64,000 bases of DNA, taken from the NCBI RefSeq assembly GCF_900636515.1, contig NZ_LR134287.1, forward strand, positions 1,178,001-1,242,000, written 5' to 3'. Shown in pieces: positions 39,170 to 48,940 of this stretch. The translations under genes were made by a program, and so were the position numbers. The notes under the pieces are model-generated. The model saw only the letters and a program-made list of their open reading frames with translations, made no database searches and was not told the origin of the DNA. Position 1 is the stretch's first letter; each line of letters opens with the position of its first letter. The stretch is from Neisseria animalis. GTDB lineage: Bacteria; Pseudomonadota; Gammaproteobacteria; Burkholderiales; Neisseriaceae.

Positions 39170-42061
39170 ATGACTACTTCCGAACTGCGCCAAAAATTCC
39201 TGAAATATTTCGAACAGCACGGCCACCAAGTCGTGCGTTCCTCCTCACTCGTGCCGCACGACGACCCCACGCTGCTGTTTACCAACGCCGGCATGAACCA
39301 ATTTAAAGACGTATTCCTCGGTTTCGACAAACGCCCGTACAACCGCGCCACCACCGCGCAGAAATGCGTGCGCGCCGGCGGCAAACACAACGATTTGGAA
39401 AATGTCGGCTACACCGCCCGCCACCACACCTTTTTTGAAATGATGGGCAATTTTTCGTTCGGCGATTATTTCAAACGCGATGCGATTCACTTTGCATGGG
39501 GCTTCCTTACCGGCAAAGAATGGCTGAACCTGCCGAAAGAAAAACTGCTGGCTACCGTGTATGCAGAAGACGACGAAGCCTACAACATCTGGTTGAACGA
39601 AATCGGTATGCCGGCCGAGCGCATCGTGCGTATCGGCGACAACAAAGGCAGCCGCTATGCTTCCGACAATTTCTGGCAGATGGGCGATACCGGCCCCTGC
39701 GGCCCGTGTACCGAAATTTTCTACGACCACGGCGAAGAAATCTGGGGCGGCATTCCGGGCAGCCCGGAAGAAGACGGCGACCGTTGGATTGAAATCTGGA
39801 ACTGCGTATTCATGCAATACAACCGCGACGAGGCGGGCAACATGAACCCGCTGCCCAAGCCGAGCGTGGATACCGGTATGGGCTTGGAGCGCATGGCGGC
39901 GGTGATGCAGGGCGTGCACAGTAATTACGAAATCGATTTGTTCCAAGACCTGCTCAAAGCGGTTGCCCGTGAAACCGGCAGCGAATTCAGCATGGACGTG
40001 CCCAGTCTGAAAGTGATTGCCGACCATATCCGTTCGTGTTCCTTCCTGATTGCAGACGGCGTGATGCCCTCCAACGAAGGCCGCGGTTATGTATTGCGCC
40101 GCATCATCCGCCGCGCCGTGCGCCACGGTTACAAATTGGGTCAGAAAAACGCCTTTTTCTACAAACTTGTACCTGACTTAGTGAAAGAAATGGGCGATGC
40201 TTATCCGGAGCTGAAAGAAAAACAAACCCAGATTATGGAAGCCTTGCGCGGCGAAGAAACGCGGTTCGGACAAACCTTGGAAACCGGCATGGGTTTGTTT
40301 AACCAAGTATTGAACGGCATGAAATTCATGAAGCTGGAAAGCCTGCTGCCGTCTGGAAATGCCGCACCGCTGACCTTAAAAACTTCAGACGGCCTCGAGT
40401 TTTCCGCCGTATCGCGAAACATCGGCGGCAACAAGCAAATTGCCGTTACCCCGAAGGCAGAAGGCCGTCTGAACGAAACCGTTACCGTCAGCCTTCAAGA
40501 TGTGGTGGAAGATGGTGAAGTACCGGCGCAAGGCAAACCGTTTGCCGATGCTTTGGAAAAATACCTCAACGAAAACATCGCCAACAGCAAACTGATTATT
40601 TCCGGCGAACACATTTTCAAACTGTACGATACCTACGGTTTTCCGTACGACCTTACCGCAGACATGGCACGCGAATTGGGTATTGAGTTGGACGAAGAAG
40701 GTTTCGAGCGCGAAATGGAAGCGCAACGCAACCGCGCCCGCGCCGCCCAAAACTTCAAAGCCAACACCCAGCTGGCTTACGAAGGCCGAGATACCGAATT
40801 CAAAGGCTATACCGAACGCCAAACCGAAGCAAAGATCATCGCGCTTTACCAAGACGGCGAAGCTGTGGACGAGTTGGCCGAAGGCGAAACCGGCGCGGTG
40901 GTGATTGATTTCACGCCGTTTTATGCCGAATCGGGCGGCCAGGTCGGCGATGTCGGTTTCATCTTCGCAGGCGACAACCGTTTTGAAGTACGCGATACGC
41001 AAAAAATCAAAGCTGCCGTATTCGGTCAATTCGGCGTGCAGGTTTCAGGCCGTCTGAAAGTGGGCGATGCCGTTACCGCCAAAATCGACAACGACATCCG
41101 CAATGCCAATATGCGCAACCACAGCGCAACGCACCTGATGCACAAAGCCCTGCGCGATGTATTGGGCAGCCACGTCGAACAAAAAGGTTCGTTGGTAACC
41201 GCCGAATCCACCCGTTTCGATATTTCGCACCCGCAGGCCGTTACCGCCGAGGAAATCGCCGAAGTAGAACGCCGCGTGAACGCCGCCATTTTGGCCAATG
41301 TGGAAGTGAACGCCGCCATCATGAGCATGGAAGATGCACAAAAATCCGGTGCCATGATGCTGTTCGGCGAAAAATACGGCGACGAAGTGCGCGTATTGAA
41401 AATGGGTGACTTCTCCACCGAATTGTGCGGCGGTACCCACGTTGCGCGCACCGGCGACATCGGCCTCTTCAAAATCGTTTCCGAAGGCGGTATCGCCGCC
41501 GGCATCCGCCGTATCGAAGCCATCACCGGTTTCAATGCCCTGCAATGGGCGCAAAGCCAAGAACGCTTGGTGAAAGACATTATCGCTGAAGTGAAAGCAC
41601 AAACCGAAAAAGACGTATTGGCCAAAATCCAAGCCAATGCCGCGCAAACCAAAGCATTGGAAAAAGAATTGGCCAAAGCCAAATCCGAACTGGCGGTACA
41701 CACGGGCGCGGCTTTGTTTGACAACGCAAAAGACTTGGGCGCGGCCAAACTCATCGCCGCCCAAATCGATGCCGAAGCAGGCGCATTGCGCGACATCGTG
41801 ACGGACCTGACCGGAAAAGCTGACAACGCCGTGGTGCTGCTGGCTGCGGTTAATGACGGCAAAGTCTCCCTCTGCGCGGGCGTATCCAAACCGCTGACTG
41901 CCAAAGTCAAAGCCGGCGACTTGGTGAAAACCGTGGCCGAGCAAATCGGCGGCAAAGGCGGCGGCCGTCCCGATTTGGCGCAGGCAGGCGGTAGTGATGT
42001 TGAGAAACTGGCTGATGCACTGGGAAGTGTGGAAGGCTGGATTGGCAGTAAGCTGGGTTGA
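39170..42061 (+). CDS. alaS: Alanyl-tRNA synthetase with an extra ~90-residue insertion
   Basis: Charges tRNA-Ala and edits mischarged Ser/Gly. 963 residues; the usual Neisseria protein is about 874. The class II catalytic domain ([24 protein letters not shown] motif near 22-43, [28 protein letters not shown]), editing domain ([12 protein letters not shown] near 650, then CGGTH with zinc ligands) and C-Ala ([15 protein letters not shown]) are intact. Extra sequence lies at about residues 385-478, between [11 protein letters not shown] and [17 protein letters not shown], where family members have about ten residues. It contains three uptake-like motifs. The frame is open throughout, so it is probably functional. 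Confidence 0.95.
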   Translation: MTTSELRQKFLKYFEQHGHQVVRSSSLVPHDDPTLLFTNAGMNQFKDVFLGFDKRPYNRATTAQKCVRAGGKHNDLENVGYTARHHTFFEMMGNFSFGDYFKRDAIHFAWGFLTGKEWLNLPKEKLLATVYAEDDEAYNIWLNEIGMPAERIVRIGDNKGSRYASDNFWQMGDTGPCGPCTEIFYDHGEEIWGGIPGSPEEDGDRWIEIWNCVFMQYNRDEAGNMNPLPKPSVDTGMGLERMAAVMQGVHSNYEIDLFQDLLKAVARETGSEFSMDVPSLKVIADHIRSCSFLIADGVMPSNEGRGYVLRRIIRRAVRHGYKLGQKNAFFYKLVPDLVKEMGDAYPELKEKQTQIMEALRGEETRFGQTLETGMGLFNQVLNGMKFMKLESLLPSGNAAPLTLKTSDGLEFSAVSRNIGGNKQIAVTPKAEGRLNETVTVSLQDVVEDGEVPAQGKPFADALEKYLNENIANSKLIISGEHIFKLYDTYGFPYDLTADMARELGIELDEEGFEREMEAQRNRARAAQNFKANTQLAYEGRDTEFKGYTERQTEAKIIALYQDGEAVDELAEGETGAVVIDFTPFYAESGGQVGDVGFIFAGDNRFEVRDTQKIKAAVFGQFGVQVSGRLKVGDAVTAKIDNDIRNANMRNHSATHLMHKALRDVLGSHVEQKGSLVTAESTRFDISHPQAVTAEEIAEVERRVNAAILANVEVNAAIMSMEDAQKSGAMMLFGEKYGDEVRVLKMGDFSTELCGGTHVARTGDIGLFKIVSEGGIAAGIRRIEAITGFNALQWAQSQERLVKDIIAEVKAQTEKDVLAKIQANAAQTKALEKELAKAKSELAVHTGAALFDNAKDLGAAKLIAAQIDAEAGALRDIVTDLTGKADNAVVLLAAVNDGKVSLCAGVSKPLTAKVKAGDLVKTVAEQIGGKGGGRPDLAQAGGSDVEKLADALGSVEGWIGSKLG

Positions 42062-42081
42062 TTTGAGATTTGATATAACAG

Positions 42082-42133
42082 AGGCCGTCTGCAAATTTTA
42101 GCTTCAACGCTAAAATTTGCAGACGGCCTTTTC
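42082..42133 (+). terminator. Uptake-motif terminator after alaS
   Basis: GAGGCCGTCTGCAAATTTTA then GC pairs with GCTAAAATTTGCAGACGGCC followed by TTTTC. The stem is about 20 bp. Confidence 0.85.
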
Positions 42134-42159
42134 TATGGAACGGAATCAATCTCCCGGCC

Positions 42160-42178
42160 TGAGACCTTTGCAAAATTC
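42160..42178 (+). repeat. Short motif often seen at neisserial insertion-sequence edges
   Basis: TGAGACCTTTGCAAAATTC. I recall such a sequence at neisserial IS boundaries, but no transposase or partner end is nearby, so this is tentative. Confidence 0.25.
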
Positions 42179-42204
42179 AATGCGCCTGCCTGTGGGGAGG
42201 ATTT

Positions 42205-42233
42205 TATAGTCGGTTTGACACAGAATGACATGG
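42205..42233 (-). repeat. Left-end fragment of an older Correia-like element
   Basis: TATAGTCGGTTTGACACAGA then ATGACATGG, similar to the degenerate copy upstream of eno, stopping exactly where the full copy 7 begins. A younger element seems to have inserted in or replaced part of the older one. Confidence 0.6.
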
Positions 42234-42340
42234 TATAGTCGAATAAAATAAGAATGAGACAAGGCAGCGAAGCCGCAGACAGTACACATAGTACGGCAAG
42301 GCAAAGCAACGCTGTATCATTCTTATTTTATTCGACTATA
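42234..42340 (+). repeat. Correia-like 107-bp element, copy 7 (both ends alike)
   Basis: Unlike the other copies, both termini have the GAATAAAAT form (TATAGTCGAATAAAATAAGA and TTATTTTATTCGACTATA). The inverted repeats are therefore more perfect than in the mixed-end copies. Confidence 0.9.
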
Positions 42341-42351
42341 TTATCTGTCCA

Positions 42352-42395
42352 TAAAAAGGCCGTCTGCAAAATCGGATTTGCAGACGGCCTTTTTG
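42352..42395 (-). terminator. Uptake-motif terminator after potD
   Basis: AAAAAGGCCGTCTGCAAA-loop-TTTGCAGACGGCCTTTTT; on the minus strand it follows potD. Confidence 0.85.
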
Positions 42396-42424
42396 ATATC
42401 ATCGCTTCATCAGGCAGCAGTATT

Positions 42425-43576
42425 TTATTGTCCTGCTTTCAGACCTTGCCACAACCGAACGGAAAGTTTGCTGGTATCGTTTGATTTAGGTGCAATCAGG
42501 AAACTTTTTTCCAATACGGCTTCACTCGGGAAGATGGAATCATCAGCAGCATATTGCGCTTCCATCAGCTTGCGGGCAGGTTGGCTTGCCGGAGCGTAGG
42601 TAACGAAATTGCCGTTTTTCGCAGCGATTTCGGGATCGAGCGTGTAATTGATGTATTGGTGCGCGTTGGCAACATTTTGTGCATCAATCGGAATCATGAA
42701 CGAATCTACCCAAACGCCTACACCGCTTTTGGGTGTCAATACTTGAATATTGATGCCGTTGCCCGCTTCTTTGGCGCGGGTTTTGGCAATGTTCAAGTCG
42801 CCGCCGTAGCCGATGGCCACGCAAAGATTGCCTGCGGCCATATCATCGATATAGCCGGAAGAGGTAAAGCGTTTGATGTCGGAACGCACTTTTTTCATCA
42901 TTTCAACAGCGGCTTTGATGTCTTCAGGGTTCTCGCTGTTGGGCTCTTTGCCGATGTAGTTCAAGGCAAGCGGAATTTGTTCGATGGCGCTGTCGAAATA
43001 GCTGATGCCGCAGGATTTCAGCTTGGCGGTATATTCGGGATTAAACACCAAGTCCCATTCGTTTTCAGGCAGTTGGTCTGTACCCAATGCTTTGGCAACC
43101 ATATCTTTATTGATGGCCAGCGTGTTCAGGCCCCAGAAATACGGTACGGCGTATTTGTTGCCCGGATCGACAGAGGCAAGCATTTCCAACAATTTGGGGT
43201 CGATGTTGCCGTAGTTGGGGATTTGGCTTTTGTCGATTTCCTGATACGCGCCTGCTTTAATCTGACGGCCGACATTGGACACAGAAGGAGCAACCAGATC
43301 ATAACCGGATTTTCCGGTCAGCACTTTGGCTTCCAATGCTTCGTTGCTGTCGTAATAGTCATAGCGGATTTTAACGCCGTTGGCCTTTTCAAATTCGACC
43401 AAGGTTTCGGGATCGACGTAATCGGACCAGTTGTAGATATTGAGATTCCCACTTTGGGCTGCGGCATTTTGCGGTTCGGATGAGGAGCGGGCGGTTTCGG
43501 CAGATTGTTTTTCCGAACCACCGCAAGCGGCTAAGGCGAGCGCTGCAACGGCAGCGGCAAAAAGAGATTTTTTCAT
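42425..43576 (-). CDS. potD: Spermidine/putrescine-binding lipoprotein PotD
   Basis: Solute-binding component of a polyamine ABC importer. 383 residues from MKKSLFAAAVAALALAACGG, with a lipoprotein signal and acylated Cys18. The mature part has a Ser/Ala/Gln linker, then LNIYNWSDYVDPETLVEFEK (near 46), YYDSNEALEAKV, YAVPYFWGLNTLAINK, GYGGDLNIAK and VDSFMIPIDAQN, which line the polyamine site in the family. A longer upstream frame is rejected because it has no signal. No pot permease or ATPase gene is next to it. Confidence 0.93.
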   Translation of the reverse strand: MKKSLFAAAVAALALAACGGSEKQSAETARSSSEPQNAAAQSGNLNIYNWSDYVDPETLVEFEKANGVKIRYDYYDSNEALEAKVLTGKSGYDLVAPSVSNVGRQIKAGAYQEIDKSQIPNYGNIDPKLLEMLASVDPGNKYAVPYFWGLNTLAINKDMVAKALGTDQLPENEWDLVFNPEYTAKLKSCGISYFDSAIEQIPLALNYIGKEPNSENPEDIKAAVEMMKKVRSDIKRFTSSGYIDDMAAGNLCVAIGYGGDLNIAKTRAKEAGNGINIQVLTPKSGVGVWVDSFMIPIDAQNVANAHQYINYTLDPEIAAKNGNFVTYAPASQPARKLMEAQYAADDSIFPSEAVLEKSFLIAPKSNDTSKLSVRLWQGLKAGQ

Positions 43577-43936
43577 GGATACAGTCCTTTTGTTTGAAAT
43601 ATCGGAAAATTGCAGCGGTGGGCGGGCTTGTTGCCGTTGCGGGCAGCCTTTGCCACATACAAAAGGAAAACTGTGGGGGCGGCCGCCCGGAGTGTCCGCT
43701 TGCAGCCCTTGGGTTTCAAGGTTCGCATTAAACGGCAAAAGCCTTGCAAATGCAATACCTTAAAATGAGAAAAATTGCTTTTTCCACTATTATTTCCGCT
43801 ATGGTTTTCATCATAAACAAAAAATAATCGGATATGTATATTCGGACGGCATGACGAGTATGTCGCGGATTTGTCAAAACTGCCAAAATTGTGGGAAAAT
43901 TGCGGGATTAAATTTATCTTATCAAAGGGCGACACC
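43577..43936. other. Intergenic region between divergent potD and rppH
   Basis: Holds the promoters of both genes. It includes a GC-rich stretch near 43670-43700 and an AT-rich one from 43760 to 43840 (AAAAATTGCTTTTTCC and ATAAACAAAAAATAATCGG) and a partial uptake motif near 43848. No gene is supported. Confidence 0.5.
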
Positions 43937-44452
43937 GTGTTAGACAGAGAAGGCTATCGCCCCAATGTCGGGATTATTCTGACCAACGACCGCAACGAGG
44001 TATTTTGGGGCAAGCGTGTACGCCAGCATTCGTGGCAGTTTCCGCAAGGCGGCATCAAGCCGGGCGAAAGCCCTGAAACGGCGATGTACCGCGAGCTTTT
44101 GGAAGAAGTCGGCCTCCTGCCGCAGCATGTGAAAATTCTGGGGCGTACAAAGGATTGGTTGCGCTATGATGTGCCGTCGCATTGGGTGCGGCGCGAATGG
44201 CGAGGCTCCTATCGGGGGCAAAAGCAGATTTGGTATCTGCTGCGTTTGGTAGGGCGTGAAAGCGATGTCAATCTGCGCGCCACCCGTTACCCCGAATTCG
44301 ACGGCTGGCGTTGGCACCAATATTGGGCACCGGTAGATGAAGTAATCGACTTCAAGCGAGACGTATATCTCGGTGCTTTAAGCGAATTGTCCCGCTTCCT
44401 GCGTGGTTTGGAAAGCTTTGCCGAGTTTTCCGCGCGTACCGCCGACAATTAA
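43937..44452 (+). CDS. rppH: RNA pyrophosphohydrolase RppH
   Basis: Removes 5' pyrophosphate from mRNA to start 5'-end-dependent decay. 171 residues. The start is a GTG at 43937: [14 protein letters not shown] follows directly, as in the family, with AAAGGG upstream, whereas the upstream ATG adds 22 unrelated residues. The Nudix box [20 protein letters not shown] with VGL is intact (about 39-61). [26 protein letters not shown] and [10 protein letters not shown] are RppH features. parE follows after 73 bases. Confidence 0.95.
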   Translation: MLDREGYRPNVGIILTNDRNEVFWGKRVRQHSWQFPQGGIKPGESPETAMYRELLEEVGLLPQHVKILGRTKDWLRYDVPSHWVRREWRGSYRGQKQIWYLLRLVGRESDVNLRATRYPEFDGWRWHQYWAPVDEVIDFKRDVYLGALSELSRFLRGLESFAEFSARTADN

Positions 44453-44525
44453 AACCGACAACGCTTTCAGACTGTCTGGAAGCGTTGTTTTTCATGATTT
44501 TGCAGACGGCCTCATATTATTATTT

Positions 44526-46514
44526 ATGGCACAAAAACAAACACAATACAGCGAATCCAGCATCACCGTCCTCAAGGGACTCGAGCCGGTTAAAGAACGT
44601 CCGGGCATGTACACCCGCACCGACAGCCCCACCCACATTTGTCAGGAAGTCATCGACAATGCCGCTGACGAAGCCTTGGGCGGCTATGCTTCCGAAATCC
44701 AAGTGGAAATCCACGACGACGGTTCCTTGTCGGTAAAAGACAACGGCCGAGGCATTCCCGTCGGCATCCATCCGGCCGAAGGCCTGCCGGTGGTGGAGCT
44801 GGTATTCACCCAGCTGCACGCGGGCGGCAAATTCAACAAAAAAGACGGCGGCAGTGCCTACGCTTTTTCCGGCGGGCTGCACGGCGTGGGCGTATCCGTT
44901 ACCAACGCACTCTCTTCCCGTTTGGAAGTGACCGTCAAGCGCGAAGGTAAAATCCACCGCATCGTTTTTTCAGACGGCTTCGTCATCGGGCCGCTCACCG
45001 AAATCGGCAAATGCGCGGTTAAAGATTCCGGTACCGAAGTACGCGTCTGGCCAAACGGCAAATATTTTGAAACCCCGCAATACAGCATTCCCGAATTGGA
45101 GCGTTTGCTGCGCGCCAAAGCCGTGTTGCTTTCCGGAGTTACCGTATCGCTGACACGCCGTCTGAAAGGCGCGGACGAAGCCGTCACGCAAACCTGGCAT
45201 TATCCCGACGGCCTCAAAAGCTATCTGGCCGACCTCATCAGCGAAGCCCGGGAAGCCGTGCCCGTATTTTCCTGTGAAAACTATATTTCAGACGGCCACG
45301 AGGGCGACTTTTCCGTTGGCGAAGGCGCGGCTTTTGCCCTGACTTGGCTGGAAGAAGGCAGCTGTGCCAACGAAAGCTATGTCAACCTGATTCCCACCCC
45401 GCTGGGCGGTACCCACGAAGCCGGCCTGAAACAAGCCGTTTTCCAAGCCGTCAACAACTTCATCACCCTGCACAACCTCCTGCCGCGCGGCGTAAAAGTG
45501 CAGAGTGACGACGTATTCGGCAAAGCCGCATTCGTATTGAGCGCGCGCGTGCTCGACCCGCAGTTTCAAGGCCAAACCAAAGACAAACTCACCAACCGCG
45601 ACGCACTCAAGCTCGTTGCCGCCGTGGCGGGCGACCCGCTCGAATTATGGCTCAACCAAAACGTCGAATTCGGCAAAAAAATCGCCGACCTCGCCATCAA
45701 ACAAGCCCAAGCCCGCATGCGCTCGGTGAAAAAAATCGAGAAGAAAAAAGGCAGCGGCGTGGCCGTATTGCCCGGCAAGCTCACCGATTGCGAAAGCGAA
45801 GACATCCGCGAAAACGAGCTGTTTCTAGTCGAAGGAGACTCCGCCGGCGGCTCCGCCAAACTCGCCCGCGACAAAGCCACACAAGCCATTCTGCCCCTGC
45901 GCGGCAAAGTGCTCAACAGCTTTGAAGTCCACCCCGACCAGCTGTTCGGCAATGCCGAAATCCACGATATTTCCGTCGCCATCGGTGTCGACCCCCACGG
46001 AGCGGGCGACAGCCCCGACCTCAGCGGCCTGCGCTACGGCAAAATCGCCATCCTCTCCGATGCCGACGTGGACGGCTCACACATCCAAGTATTGCTGCTC
46101 ACCCTGTTTTACCGCCACTTCCCCAAGCTGATTGCAGACGGCCATATCTACGTTGCACAGCCGCCACTGTTCCGCGTCGACGTATCCGCGCAAGGCAAAT
46201 CCAAGCCCGCCCGCAAATTCTACGCCCTCGACCAAGGCGAACTCGACAGCATCTTGGAGCGGCTGCAAAAAGAAGGCCTGAGCGACAACAAATACTCCAT
46301 CAGCCGTTTCAAAGGCTTGGGCGAAATGAATCCCGACCAGCTCAAAGACACCACCATGCACCCCGACACCCGCCGCCTGCTGCAAGTGCAGATTCCCGAC
46401 GGCGCAGCGGAGGATACGCAAAATATTTTCGTCAAACTGATGGGCAAGGGCGAAGCCGCCAGCCGCCGTGCTTGGATGGAGGCCGAAGGCGATACCGCCG
46501 AAGTGGATATTTGA
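44526..46514 (+). CDS. parE: DNA topoisomerase IV subunit B
   Basis: ATPase subunit of topoisomerase IV, which decatenates chromosomes together with ParC. 662 residues from MAQKQTQYSESSITVLKGLE. The GHKL ATPase motifs are EVIDNAADEALGG (about 41-53), VKDNGRGIPVGIH and SGGLHGVGVSVTNALS; the TOPRIM domain has LVEGDSAGGSAKLARD and SDADVDGSHIQVLLL, with PLRGKVLN. The overall length and the KFNKKDGGSAYAFSGGLHG segment favour ParE over GyrB. The upstream in-frame extension overlaps rppH and is rejected. Uptake motifs of both types lie inside the gene. Confidence 0.95.
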   Translation: MAQKQTQYSESSITVLKGLEPVKERPGMYTRTDSPTHICQEVIDNAADEALGGYASEIQVEIHDDGSLSVKDNGRGIPVGIHPAEGLPVVELVFTQLHAGGKFNKKDGGSAYAFSGGLHGVGVSVTNALSSRLEVTVKREGKIHRIVFSDGFVIGPLTEIGKCAVKDSGTEVRVWPNGKYFETPQYSIPELERLLRAKAVLLSGVTVSLTRRLKGADEAVTQTWHYPDGLKSYLADLISEAREAVPVFSCENYISDGHEGDFSVGEGAAFALTWLEEGSCANESYVNLIPTPLGGTHEAGLKQAVFQAVNNFITLHNLLPRGVKVQSDDVFGKAAFVLSARVLDPQFQGQTKDKLTNRDALKLVAAVAGDPLELWLNQNVEFGKKIADLAIKQAQARMRSVKKIEKKKGSGVAVLPGKLTDCESEDIRENELFLVEGDSAGGSAKLARDKATQAILPLRGKVLNSFEVHPDQLFGNAEIHDISVAIGVDPHGAGDSPDLSGLRYGKIAILSDADVDGSHIQVLLLTLFYRHFPKLIADGHIYVAQPPLFRVDVSAQGKSKPARKFYALDQGELDSILERLQKEGLSDNKYSISRFKGLGEMNPDQLKDTTMHPDTRRLLQVQIPDGAAEDTQNIFVKLMGKGEAASRRAWMEAEGDTAEVDI

Positions 46515-46528
46515 TTGGCTTTATTGGC

Positions 46529-46576
46529 AAAAGGCCGTCTGCAAATCTCAATGCTGAAATTTGCAGACGGCCTTTT
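46529..46576 (+). terminator. Uptake-motif terminator after parE
   Basis: AAAAGGCCGTCTGCAAAT-loop-ATTTGCAGACGGCCTTTT. Confidence 0.85.
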
Positions 46577-46981
46577 CATGGAAAATCCGTATGAAACTTA
46601 GAATCCGATCGGCTGTGCAAGCGCATACATTAATCTTCACGATACAGCCGTTTCCATTTGGTTTGATACAGCCTTGCTACATCTGTCGTACTGTCTGTAC
46701 CGTTTGCGGTTTGCATCAAGCCAAATGAAAACGACTCGATAATCGAATGATACGGGATAAGTCCGTCAGCCCACAGCAGGGGGCAAACGCTTCGTTTGGA
46801 GTCTTGATGCTTCATAAGTTTCTCTGAACGAAGTGAGGCAAATGCCGTACCATGCTTTTTAATGGTTTGCCAACTCAAACCGTCATCATTTTACCCGTCG
46901 CCAAATGCTCGTCCCAAACGCTTGTCCCGACCGATTTGCTATATAATGCTATTTTTCTGATTAGCTCACTGTTGTTTTGCC
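46577..46981. other. Gene-poor stretch with degenerate repeat relics
   Basis: CATTTGGTTTGATACAGCC at about 46655 and TGCATCAAGCCAAATG at about 46713 are inverted. With the GTACTGTCTGTACCGTTTGC between them they resemble a heavily decayed Correia-like element. The remainder (TGGAGTCTTGATGCTTCATA, AATGCCGTACCATGC) I do not recognise. The promoter of the ABC-F gene probably lies near TGCTATATAATGC (about 46938). Confidence 0.4.
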
Positions 46982-48895
46982 ATGAACATTCTGCAAGTTG
47001 AAAACGCTTCATTCGCCGTCGGCCACGTCGCGCTGCTCGACAAAACCTCTTTCCAACTCGACAGCGGCGAAAAAATCGGCCTCATCGGGCGCAACGGTGC
47101 GGGCAAGTCGTCGTTTCTCAAAATATTGGCCGGCGTACAAAAACTCGACGACGGCCAGATTGTCCTGCAAAACAACCTCAAAATCGTATATGTGCCGCAA
47201 GAATCGTTTTTCGACAACACCGCCTCCGTATTTGACGTCGTTGCCGAAGGCTTGGGCGAAATACGCGATTTGCTGCGCCGCTACCACCAAGTCAGCCACG
47301 CGCTCGAAAACGGCAGCGACGGGCATTTGTTAAAAGAACTCAACGAACTGCAATCGCAAATCGAAGCTCAAGATGGCTGGAAACTCGATGCCGCCGTCAA
47401 ACAGACCATCAGCGAACTCGGCCTGCCCGAGCATGAGGCTGTCGGCAACCTCTCCGGCGGCCAGAAAAAACGCGTTGCCTTGGCGCAGGCATGGGTGCAG
47501 AAGCCCGATGTGTTACTGCTTGACGAGCCGACCAACCACCTCGACATCGATGCCATCATCTGGTTGGAAAACCTGCTCAAAGCGTTTGACGGCAGCCTGG
47601 TGGTGATTACCCACGACCGCCGTTTTCTCGACAACACCGCTACCCGCATCGTCGAACTCGACCGCGGTATTCTGCGCTCCTACCCCGGCTCCTTCAGCAA
47701 ATACAGCGAAAAAAAAGCCCGAGAATTGGCCGTGGAAGCGGAACACAACCGCCTGTTCGACAAATTCCACGCCCAAGAAGAAGCATGGATACGCAAAGGC
47801 ATCGAAGCGCGCCGCACCCGCAACGAAGGCCGCGTGCGCCGCCTTGAAGAGCTGCGCCGCCAGCGTGCCGAACGCCGCAACGTACAAGGCCAAGTCAACT
47901 TCAAACTCGACAGCGGCGAGAAAAGCGGCAAAATCATCGCCGAATTGGAACACGCCTCCTTCCAATACGGCGACAAAGCCATCATGGACAAATTCTCCGC
48001 CATCATCCAGCGCGGCGACAAAATCGGCCTCATCGGCCCCAACGGCATCGGCAAAACCACTTTCCTCAAGCTGATTTTGGGCGAGCTGCAACCCACCTAC
48101 GGCCGCATCCGCATCGGCAGCAAGCAGGAAGTGGCCTATTTCGACCAATTCCGCAGCGCATTAAACGAAAACGACACCGTGTTCTACACCTTGGGGCAGG
48201 GCAACGACTATGTCGAAATCGGCGGCAAAAAACGCCATGTGATGAGCTATCTGGAAGATTTCCTCTTCCACCCCGCCCGTGCGCAAAGCCCCGTATCCTC
48301 GCTATCCGGCGGCGAACGCAACCGCCTCCTGCTGGCCAAACTCTTCACCCGCCCCGCCAATATTCTGGTACTCGACGAGCCCACCAACGACCTCGACATC
48401 GACACTCAGGAATTATTGGAAGAGCTCCTGCGCGACTATCAAGGCACCGTATTCCTCGTTTCCCACGACCGGATGTTTCTCGACAACGTCATCACCCAAA
48501 GCATCGTATTTGAAGGGCAAGGCCGTCTGAAAGAATACATTGGCGGCTACGACGACTATATCGACGCAAAAAAACGCGAAGCCGCCGTTACCGCACAAAA
48601 CACACACAAAGCCGCCGTTCAGACGGCCTCCGAGGAAAAAGCCAAACCCAAAGCCAACCGCACGGTCAAACTTTCCTACAAAGAACAGCGCGAACTCGAT
48701 GCGCTGCCCGATGAAATCGCCGTGCTGGAAACCGAACAGGCCGAACTCAACGCACAGCTTTCCGACCCTGAAATTTTCAAAGACTACGAAAAAGCCGGCG
48801 CACTGCAAAACCGTGCCGAAGAAATCGAAATGCTGCTGCTGGAAAAACTGGAACGCTGGGAATGGCTCGAAGCCAAGCAAAACGGCGGGCAGTAA
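46982..48895 (+). CDS. ABC-F family ATPase (Uup-like)
   Basis: Cytoplasmic, membrane-independent ABC protein with two nucleotide-binding domains; ABC-F proteins act on ribosomes or, for Uup, in DNA stability. 637 residues: Walker A GRNGAGKSS (about 36-44) and GPNGIGKTT (about 350), signatures LSGGQKKR and LSGGERNR, Walker B LLLDEPTNHLD and LVLDEPTNDLD. The basic inter-domain linker follows the first domain (RTRNEGRVRRLEELRRQRAE). A C-terminal coiled coil of about 100 residues (LDALPDEIAVLETEQAELNA) is the Uup-type feature. Confidence 0.9.
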   Translation: MNILQVENASFAVGHVALLDKTSFQLDSGEKIGLIGRNGAGKSSFLKILAGVQKLDDGQIVLQNNLKIVYVPQESFFDNTASVFDVVAEGLGEIRDLLRRYHQVSHALENGSDGHLLKELNELQSQIEAQDGWKLDAAVKQTISELGLPEHEAVGNLSGGQKKRVALAQAWVQKPDVLLLDEPTNHLDIDAIIWLENLLKAFDGSLVVITHDRRFLDNTATRIVELDRGILRSYPGSFSKYSEKKARELAVEAEHNRLFDKFHAQEEAWIRKGIEARRTRNEGRVRRLEELRRQRAERRNVQGQVNFKLDSGEKSGKIIAELEHASFQYGDKAIMDKFSAIIQRGDKIGLIGPNGIGKTTFLKLILGELQPTYGRIRIGSKQEVAYFDQFRSALNENDTVFYTLGQGNDYVEIGGKKRHVMSYLEDFLFHPARAQSPVSSLSGGERNRLLLAKLFTRPANILVLDEPTNDLDIDTQELLEELLRDYQGTVFLVSHDRMFLDNVITQSIVFEGQGRLKEYIGGYDDYIDAKKREAAVTAQNTHKAAVQTASEEKAKPKANRTVKLSYKEQRELDALPDEIAVLETEQAELNAQLSDPEIFKDYEKAGALQNRAEEIEMLLLEKLERWEWLEAKQNGGQ

Positions 48896-48940
48896 TCCGC
48901 ATAAGGCCGTCTGCAAAACCGTACGAAATAAGATATTCCG

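Noticed and set aside
46630..46878. 82-codon minus-strand frame between parE and the ABC-F gene
   Set aside because: It crosses a decayed repeat and has no family resemblance.
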